A stretch of DNA of 5,411 nucleotides from Bryobacterales bacterium (lineage in GTDB: Bacteria; Acidobacteriota; Terriglobia; Bryobacterales; Bryobacteraceae): contig PLGA01000362.1 of NCBI GenBank assembly GCA_003139735.1, forward strand, positions 987-6,397. Direction: 5' to 3'. A model generated the notes under the pieces. That model saw only the letters and a program-made list of their open reading frames with translations. It searched no databases and was not told the DNA's origin. The position numbers were made by a program, and so were the translations under genes. Positions 1-4,073 of the stretch are shown piece after piece; the first letter of the stretch is position 1, and the number at the start of each line of letters is the position of its first letter.

Positions 1-10
1 ATACATTCAA

Positions 11-33
11 ACAGACGGGACGTAACCCATCAT
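11..33. repeat. Short dispersed repeat, copy 1 (REP-like)
   Basis: The 18-mer ACAGACGGGACGTAACCC occurs here and again 56 bp downstream. With the five following bases the two copies match at 21 of 23 positions, and both differences are A/G transitions. In this copy the inverted repeat GACGGG (14-19) / CCCATC (26-31) has one mismatch. The right arm CCCATC instead pairs perfectly with GATGGG at 37-42, leaving a 5-nt loop. Non-coding, hairpin-forming and recurring, it resembles REP-type extragenic palindromes, which in many bacteria are mobilised by RAYT (TnpA_REP) transposases. No such transposase is visible here, so the class is inferred. Confidence 0.6.
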
Positions 34-66
34 TGGGATGGGCTTCTAGTTAAGTTAAAACCGGGG

Positions 67-89
67 ACAGACGGGACGTAACCCGTCGT
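67..89. repeat. Short dispersed repeat, copy 2 (REP-like)
   Basis: This is the second copy of the 18-mer that begins at 11. It contains a perfect inverted repeat, GACGGG (70-75) / CCCGTC (82-87), around the 6-nt loop ACGTAA. It is preceded by CCGGGG (61-66), which copy 1 lacks, and by an A/T-richer stretch at 43-60 that stands out from the GC-rich surroundings. Together the two copies account for most of the gene-free left edge (1-118). I see no ORF, tRNA or rRNA there. Confidence 0.6.
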
Positions 90-118
90 CAGTACCGCCG
101 TCCAACCGCCCTCCGGCA

Positions 119-147
119 TTGACATCCGCAAGCCCCGGCGTCACAAT
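119..147 (+). promoter_or_regulatory. Sigma70-type promoter of the lipoprotein gene
   Basis: A perfect -35 hexamer TTGACA (119-124) is followed by a 17-nt spacer and a -10-like CACAAT (142-147, 4 of 6 matches including the A at position 2 and the final T). The predicted transcription start falls around 154-158, at or a few bases before the ATG at 158. The transcript would therefore have almost no 5' leader, which agrees with the lack of a Shine-Dalgarno sequence before that ATG. The TTG that opens the longest form of this reading frame is the first triplet of the -35 box, another reason not to use it as a start. Confidence 0.55.
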
Positions 148-157
148 AGCTTCTGAT

Positions 158-670
158 ATGAGAGTTTGCCATCCGTTGCTGCCGCTCGTGGCAGCCCTCT
201 TGCTCGCCGGTTGTTCGAGCAGCCGCGTCGCGCCGCGCACCGTCAGTCTGGGTGAGCGGGTCGAACTCGGCCACATCATCTACACGGTTTTCGACACGCA
301 GTGGTTGACGCACCTGGGCGAGGGCGTGGACGCCAAGATCCCTCAGAACCGCTATTTCCTGGTACGGCTCAGCGCGGCCAACAGCGGCAACGCCCCCGTC
401 ATGATTCCGGCCATGACCCTCGAAGACGATGAGGGCAAGGCCTACAACGAACTCTCCGATGGCCAGGGCGCGCCGCAATGGATCGGGCTTTTGCGCGAGG
501 TGAAGACCGCCGAAGCGGCGCAGGGCAACATCGTGTTCGACGTGACGCCCCGGCATTATAAACTGCGCCTGACCGATGAAGACGCGCAAAACGCCGTCCT
601 GGTCGATATCCCCCTGTCGATCGGCAACGACCTCCCCGTATCGCCGCTGCCCAGCGACGAAAAGAAGTAG
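158..670 (+). CDS. Lipoprotein with DUF4352-like (telokin-type) domain
   Basis: This 170-residue precursor is predicted to be an envelope lipoprotein of unknown function. It has a short basic N terminus, a hydrophobic stretch at residues 7-18 and the lipobox LAGC, with Cys19 as the acylation site. A Ser-rich start of the mature chain follows. Residues 29-150 look like the DUF4352 immunoglobulin-like fold: an LGERVELGHIIYTVFDTQW strand pair, a YFLVRLSAANSGNAPV core strand, LEDDEGKAYNEL, and a late strand ending in VLVDIPL. DUF4352 proteins are generally secreted or lipid-anchored and have no enzymatic activity assigned. I chose the ATG at 158 because it places the signal peptide correctly; the frame stays open upstream to a TTG at 119 that lies in the promoter. 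The gene is monocistronic and ends 3 nt from the convergent ATPase gene. The acidic/basic tail SDEKK is unremarkable. Confidence 0.75.
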   Translation: MRVCHPLLPLVAALLLAGCSSSRVAPRTVSLGERVELGHIIYTVFDTQWLTHLGEGVDAKIPQNRYFLVRLSAANSGNAPVMIPAMTLEDDEGKAYNELSDGQGAPQWIGLLREVKTAEAAQGNIVFDVTPRHYKLRLTDEDAQNAVLVDIPLSIGNDLPVSPLPSDEKK

Positions 671-673
671 CGC

Positions 674-1429
674 TTACACCACCCGGTCCATCTCCAGGAA
701 CTCCCGGATTTGCGGATGGTCCGACTTCGCCATATCGGCCACCGGGCCCTCGTAGATCACGCCGCCCTCGCAAAGAAAGACCACCCGGTCCGCCACTTTG
801 TACATCAGCTCCAAGTCGTGCGTCACCACTACGGAGGTCATTTTCAGTTGCTTCTTTAACCGCAGCATGAGGTCGCCCAGGTGGTCCGACATGATGGGGT
901 CCACCATGGTGGTCGGCTCGTCATAGAGAATGCATTGCGGCTGGGCGGCCAGCGCGCGGGCGATCGCCACGGCGCGCTTATACCCCGTCGAAAGGTCGGC
1001 GGGATAGGCGTCGCGGGAGCCGGCGATGTCCACCATTTCGAGCAACCCCTCCACCACGTCTTCCTTGTTGCGCTCGTTGTAATCCTCGCGCAGTTCCAGC
1101 GAGAAGAGGACGTTCTCGGCCACCGTGAGCGAATCGAACAGCGCGCCCGACTGGAACACCATCGTCACCTTCTTGCGGATGCGGTTCCATTCGGATTCCG
1201 GCAGGCCGGTGGCATCCTCAAACGCCACGATGATGCGTCCCTGGTCGGGCTTCAGGAAACCCATCATGTGCGCCAGCGTCACGGACTTTCCCACGCCGCT
1301 GCGGCCGATAATGGCCACCGTCTCGCCGGGGTCCACATGGAAATTGACATCGACCAAAACCGGCTGGTCGAACGTCTTATAGATGTGGCGGAACTCGATG
1401 TAGTGCGGATAAGGGTCGCTAGGAGTCAT
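674..1429 (-). CDS. ABC transporter ATP-binding protein, MlaF/Mce type
   Basis: This 251-residue cytoplasmic ATPase resembles the MlaF/Ttg2A group that powers Mce/Mla phospholipid trafficking between inner and outer membranes. Visible motifs are Walker A GRSGVGKS (42-49), a Q-loop in MVFQSGALFDSLTV (Gln93; FQSGALFDSLTV is very characteristic of MlaF-type ATPases), signature LSTGYKR (146-152), Walker B ILYDE (167-171, with catalytic Glu171) and switch His204 in VVTHD. The signature departs from the usual LSGGQ/LSGGM, and the D-loop region reads DEPTTMVDP instead of the common DEPTTGLDP. Length is normal for the family. The start at 1429 is supported by a strong GGAGGAG 10 nt upstream; the frame is open to 1810 but that part is out-of-frame mobA sequence. 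The first 11 nt overlap the end of mobA, implying translational coupling. No MlaE-type permease or MlaD-type substrate-binding partner lies in the window, so the transporter assignment rests on the ATPase alone. Confidence 0.88.
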   Translation of the reverse strand: MTPSDPYPHYIEFRHIYKTFDQPVLVDVNFHVDPGETVAIIGRSGVGKSVTLAHMMGFLKPDQGRIIVAFEDATGLPESEWNRIRKKVTMVFQSGALFDSLTVAENVLFSLELREDYNERNKEDVVEGLLEMVDIAGSRDAYPADLSTGYKRAVAIARALAAQPQCILYDEPTTMVDPIMSDHLGDLMLRLKKQLKMTSVVVTHDLELMYKVADRVVFLCEGGVIYEGPVADMAKSDHPQIREFLEMDRVV

Positions 1430-1979
1430 GCGCGGCCCACTCCTCCGGGGTGTTAACGTTCTGAAAAGGCTCGGCTTCGAGGATCGGCAGCACGGCGGCC
1501 CCAAGCTCTTGGAGGGTTTCGGCCGCCTTGCGCGCGCCGCGGGCGAAGGCGGTTTCGAGCGCCGGCAGGAGGCGCCGGTGGTAGACCGCGCAAAGCGGTT
1601 CGGGGCGGCCGGATGGTCCCGCGGGCAGCAGCGCATCGCCGCCGGAGCGTTCCGCGGCATGGAGCAGGCGGCGCAGGAATTCGGCCGAAAGACCGGGCAT
1701 GTCGCAAGCGGCCACCAGGTTCCAGTCGGCCGAGGCGGCTCGCAGCGCCGTGAGGATTCCCCCGAGCGGGCCCTGCCCGGGGTAAGCGTCGGGGATGGCG
1801 GGAAAACCAAGATGACGATAGCGGAGCGGATGGCCGACCAGCGTGGCGCTGCCCGCGGCCAGTTCCACGGCGCGCGCCACCCGTTCGGCCAGCGCGCCTC
1901 CTCGAAAAAGCAGCAAGGCCTTGTCCCGCCCCATTCGGGAACTGCGGCCTCCTACCAGCACGTACCCAGCGCGGCTCAC
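1419..1979 (-). CDS. mobA: Molybdenum cofactor guanylyltransferase MobA
   Basis: This 186-residue cytoplasmic nucleotidyltransferase is predicted to transfer GMP from GTP to Mo-molybdopterin, giving the guanine dinucleotide cofactor used by DMSO-reductase-family enzymes. The NTP-binding loop [13 protein letters not shown] (8-20) matches the MobA consensus LxGGxSxRMGx[15 protein letters not shown] (63-75) and the metal-binding CDMP (92-95) follow, and the C-terminal FQNVNTPEE (172-180) is the typical MobA ending. Length is close to that of E. coli MobA. The only usable start in frame is GTG at 1979; an ATG two bases upstream is out of frame and hits a stop at once, and the frame closes at 2024 with no other start. 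No Shine-Dalgarno is evident, but an extended -10 lies 6 nt upstream, suggesting a leaderless message. No other moa, moe or molybdoenzyme gene is nearby. A related NTP_transf_3 enzyme such as MocA is possible but fits the motifs less well. Confidence 0.88.
   Translation of the reverse strand: MSRAGYVLVGGRSSRMGRDKALLLFRGGALAERVARAVELAAGSATLVGHPLRYRHLGFPAIPDAYPGQGPLGGILTALRAASADWNLVAACDMPGLSAEFLRRLLHAAERSGGDALLPAGPSGRPEPLCAVYHRRLLPALETAFARGARKAAETLQELGAAVLPILEAEPFQNVNTPEEWAAHDS
1440..1446 (-). promoter_or_regulatory. Ribosome binding site of the ABC ATPase gene, inside mobA
   Basis: On the minus strand GGAGGAG runs from 1446 to 1440 and sits 10 nt before the ATG at 1429-1427. It lies within the last codons of mobA (the Glu-Glu of NTPEEW). 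It fixes the ATPase start and argues that the two genes are read from one message with coupled or independent re-initiation. Confidence 0.75.
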
Positions 1980-1985
1980 ATGGAA

Positions 1986-1995
1986 ATGATAACAT
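1986..1995. promoter_or_regulatory. Candidate symmetric divergent -10 promoter element
   Basis: ATGATAACAT is nearly self-complementary and reads as an extended -10 on both strands. On the minus strand it is TGT-TATCAT (5 of 6 to TATAAT, with the TGn extension), 6 nt before the mobA GTG. On the plus strand it is TGA-TAACAT (4 of 6, with TGn), which would start a message near 2002 and leave a leader of about 40 nt containing the transglycosylase ribosome binding site. Neither direction has a recognisable -35, as expected for extended -10 promoters. This is read from the sequence and not demonstrated. Confidence 0.4.
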
Positions 1996-1997
1996 TG

Positions 1998-2009
1998 GGT
2001 TTCGAAACC
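1998..2009. promoter_or_regulatory. 12-bp perfect palindrome, candidate operator
   Basis: GGTTTCGAAACC is a perfect inverted repeat with no spacer in the 65-nt divergent intergenic region. It begins 3 nt past the symmetric -10 element. It would cover the region just upstream of the mobA -10 and the predicted start of the transglycosylase transcript, so a dimeric repressor bound here could affect both operons. No regulator gene is in view. Confidence 0.4.
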
Positions 2010-2028
2010 TGCCGGGTTGGTTTATGCT

Positions 2029-2035
2029 AGGGTGG
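2029..2035 (+). promoter_or_regulatory. Ribosome binding site deciding the transglycosylase start
   Basis: AGGGTGG ends 9 nt before the ATG at 2045. The alternative ATG at 2024 has no comparable sequence upstream and would put seven extra residues ahead of the signal peptide, so 2045 is preferred. Confidence 0.55.
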
Positions 2036-2044
2036 AACATTTCG

Positions 2045-2740
2045 ATGCGGTTTTGTTTTAAACTCGGCTTTGGCTTGGCGCTGGCGGCGGCCATTCATGC
2101 CGCTGGCGCGCCCGATGGCAAGGGGCTTCGGCCGGCGCGGGTTTCGAGCGTGGTGCGGGCCAATCCCCGCACCGGCAAACTGGTGAGGGTCGTGGTGGAA
2201 CCGTATGCGCGGCCCGCCAACGGCTCGCCCGAGCGCCAATCCTTCACGGCCGACGTGGACCGCGTCGCCCTGGAACAAGCCCTGCCGCCGGAATTGATCC
2301 ACTCGGTGATCCAGGTGGAGAGCGGCTACAATCCCTATGCCGTCTCGCCCAAAGGCGCGCTTGGATTGATGCAGCTCATCCCCGCCACCGCGCGGCGATT
2401 CGGGGTTTCGGACGCCTTCGATCCGGTGCAGAACATTCGCGGCGGGGCAGCCTACTTGAAGTACCTGCTGGGTCTATACGGCGGGAGCTACACTCTGGCT
2501 CTGGCGGCTTACAACGCCGGCGAAGGCGCGGTGGCGCGCTACGGCGACGTGCCGCCGTTTGAGGAGACCAGAAACTACGTGAAACTGGTGGCGGATCGGT
2601 TAGCGGGGCAGGCTCCTGGGCCCGCCGCGCCGCCGGTTCAGGCCGCGGAGGTCAAACCCGTGGAGGCGGGGCAGGCCGGCCCAAGCCACATTCAGGAGAT
2701 TGCGGCCGCGGACGGCAGCGTGCGCTACGTGACGCGCTGA
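2045..2740 (+). CDS. Lytic transglycosylase, SLT domain (GH23)
   Basis: This 231-residue periplasmic enzyme is predicted to cleave the MurNAc-GlcNAc bond of peptidoglycan, leaving 1,6-anhydroMurNAc ends. Residues 1-22 form a Sec signal peptide (basic start, then a hydrophobic [13 protein letters not shown] run) without a lipobox, so the product is likely soluble or loosely attached. Residues 23-70 are a short uncharacterised N-terminal segment. The SLT domain spans about 74-186: catalytic Glu92 in VESGYNP, the GLMQLIP motif (107-113), the NIRGGAAYL segment (130-138), AYNAG (155-159) and a late ETRNYV with Tyr178. A Pro/Ala-rich linker (188-212) ends in a short tail, [13 protein letters not shown], of unknown role. 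The amidase gene follows after 10 nt, so the two are almost certainly one operon. Confidence 0.9.
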   Translation: MRFCFKLGFGLALAAAIHAAGAPDGKGLRPARVSSVVRANPRTGKLVRVVVEPYARPANGSPERQSFTADVDRVALEQALPPELIHSVIQVESGYNPYAVSPKGALGLMQLIPATARRFGVSDAFDPVQNIRGGAAYLKYLLGLYGGSYTLALAAYNAGEGAVARYGDVPPFEETRNYVKLVADRLAGQAPGPAAPPVQAAEVKPVEAGQAGPSHIQEIAAADGSVRYVTR

Positions 2741-2750
2741 GGCTCTTGGC

Positions 2751-4070
2751 ATGAGGTGGCTGGCGGCGTTCGCGATGTCGGTTTCCCTGTTGCCGGCGCA
2801 GGCTGGCCGCGAGCCTCTGCGTTCGGTTACCGCGGTGCGGTACTGGACCCTGACAGACGCCACGCGCGTGGCCGTCACAGTATCGGGCAGTTTCGCCTTT
2901 CGCACCGCCCGCCTGCATCACCCGGAGCGGGTCTACTTCGATATTCTCAACTCCGCGCCGCGCTTCCATGCGGGGTCCGTCTATACGGAGACGCTTGAAG
3001 ACCCGCTGCTGAGCCGCATTCACGTGGCGCCAAACCAGGCGGACGTGACGCGCGTGGTGCTCGATTTGGCGGAGGGGACGGACATATCCACCTCGCGGCT
3101 GGTCAACCCCGATCGGCTCATGATCGAATTGCGGCCGCCGGGCGCGCCGACGGCTCCGGTGGAGACCGCAAGCCGTCCCAAGACTATCGTCCGGCCGGCG
3201 CTTCCACCGCCGATCGAAATCCCGCCCCCGCGTAAGGCTCTGGCGACCCCGGACGCCGCAGCGGTTGAGGTCGCCAAAGCCGCCAAACGCACCAGTGCGG
3301 GCGACAGCTCTTTGGTCCGCGCCTTGGGGCTGAAACTGACGCGGGTGGTGATCGACCCCGGTCACGGCGGCCACGATCAAGGCACGGCGGGGCCGCACGG
3401 CCTGCTTGAGAAGGACCTGGTTCTCGATGTGGCGCAGCGCCTCGGGGCGCTGATCGAGGAGCGCATGGGCGCCGAGGTGATCTACACGCGCTTCGACGAT
3501 ACCTTCCTTCCTCTTCAGGCCCGCACCGCGCTGGCCAATGAAAAGAAGGCCGACCTGTTTCTTTCGATCCACGCCAACTCCTCGCCGGTCGCGCCGGTAG
3601 CCGGGATCGAGACCTTCTACCTCGGCATGAAGGGCACGAAGTACGCCATGGACGTGGCCTCGCGCGAGAACGCCAGTTTTGAGAAATCGGTCTTCGACCT
3701 GCCCGATTTGGTCGAGCAGATTGCCAAGAAAGAGAAGGCTCAGGAGTCCAAGGAGTTCGCCGAGTGCATTCAGGCGGCGCTCTACGCGTTTGCCGAGCGC
3801 AACGTGCCGGGGTCGAAGGACCGGGGCGTCAAGTCGGCGCCGTTCGTGGTTCTGATTGGCGCGCACATGCCTTCCGTCCTGGCGGAAATCGGGTTCCTGA
3901 CGAACGTCAAGGAAGAGAGCCTGTTGAAGAGATCCGACTACCGGCAGAGGCTGGCGGAGGCGCTCTACCGCGGCGTCTCACGGTACGCCGAGAGCCTCAG
4001 CCATTTTCAGACCGAGCCCTCGCCGTCCGCCCCAGCCATCACAAAGACGGCCGAGCGGGGCGGCGGCTAA
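2751..4070 (+). CDS. N-acetylmuramoyl-L-alanine amidase, AMIN + Amidase_3
   Basis: This 439-residue secreted zinc amidase is predicted to cut the bond between MurNAc and the stem-peptide L-Ala, as E. coli AmiA/B/C do during septum splitting. Residues 1-18 form a signal peptide. An AMIN-type domain (about 24-128, from VRYWTLTDATRVAVTVSG to RLMIELRPP) would target it to the wall or outer-membrane machinery. A Pro-rich linker covers about 129-162. The Amidase_3 domain (about 197-411) shows zinc ligands His205 in DPGHGGHD, Glu220 in LLEKDL and His274 in SIHANSS, and catalytic Glu379 in AEIGFLTN. Between the last zinc His and Glu379 a charged helical stretch (300-345) occupies the place of the autoinhibitory helix in AmiB/AmiC; whether it blocks the site cannot be judged here. 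GAGG at 2739-2742, overlapping the preceding stop, gives an 8-nt-spaced ribosome binding site and suggests coupling to the transglycosylase. A hydrophilic tail (420-439) closes the protein. Confidence 0.92.
   Translation: MRWLAAFAMSVSLLPAQAGREPLRSVTAVRYWTLTDATRVAVTVSGSFAFRTARLHHPERVYFDILNSAPRFHAGSVYTETLEDPLLSRIHVAPNQADVTRVVLDLAEGTDISTSRLVNPDRLMIELRPPGAPTAPVETASRPKTIVRPALPPPIEIPPPRKALATPDAAAVEVAKAAKRTSAGDSSLVRALGLKLTRVVIDPGHGGHDQGTAGPHGLLEKDLVLDVAQRLGALIEERMGAEVIYTRFDDTFLPLQARTALANEKKADLFLSIHANSSPVAPVAGIETFYLGMKGTKYAMDVASRENASFEKSVFDLPDLVEQIAKKEKAQESKEFAECIQAALYAFAERNVPGSKDRGVKSAPFVVLIGAHMPSVLAEIGFLTNVKEESLLKRSDYRQRLAEALYRGVSRYAESLSHFQTEPSPSAPAITKTAERGGG
4022..4067. terminator. Bulged GC hairpin at the convergent gene junction
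   Basis: GCCG (4022-4025) and CCGCCCC (4027-4033), separated by one bulged T, pair with GGGGCGG (4057-4063) and CGGC (4064-4067). That makes an 11-bp GC stem with a 23-nt loop, ending on the base before the amidase stop codon. Only 3 nt separate the two convergent genes here, so the hairpin lies in the amidase coding end and 6 nt past the stop of the leftward gene. There is no T tract on either side, so a classical intrinsic terminator is not supported. It may be a shared 3'-end structure, or chance in GC-rich code. Confidence 0.3.
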
Positions 4071-4073
4071 GTT

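Noticed and set aside
11..89. CRISPR array start
   Set aside because: There are only two copies of an 18-bp repeat, with a changed neighbouring base, no further units to the right and no cas gene. A REP-type repeat fits better, though sequence left of the window is unseen.
119..157. TTG start adding 13 residues to the lipoprotein
   Set aside because: The TTG is part of the -35 hexamer, and the extra residues would precede and spoil a well-formed lipoprotein signal peptide.
89..589. 166-residue minus-strand frame opposite the lipoprotein
   Set aside because: It has no ribosome binding site or domain, and the plus-strand lipoprotein has a promoter, lipobox and family-like domain.
1430..1810. 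N-terminal extension of the ABC ATPase frame
   Set aside because: This stretch is mobA read in another frame. Its translation is Pro/Arg/Ser-rich and unlike any ATPase, and the ATG at 1429 has a strong ribosome binding site.
1428..2030. 200-residue plus-strand open frame across mobA
   Set aside because: It is antisense to mobA, which has a full set of family motifs. The frame shows no recognisable domain or signal and has no ribosome binding site.
2024..2044. Upstream ATG for the transglycosylase
   Set aside because: It has no ribosome binding site, while AGGGTGG is correctly spaced for the ATG at 2045, which begins directly with the basic part of the signal peptide.
2652..3866. 404-residue minus-strand open frame
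   Set aside because: It lies antisense to the transglycosylase end and the amidase, whose motifs are unmistakable. Its translation is Arg/Gly/His-rich with no domain, as expected of a shadow frame in GC-rich code.
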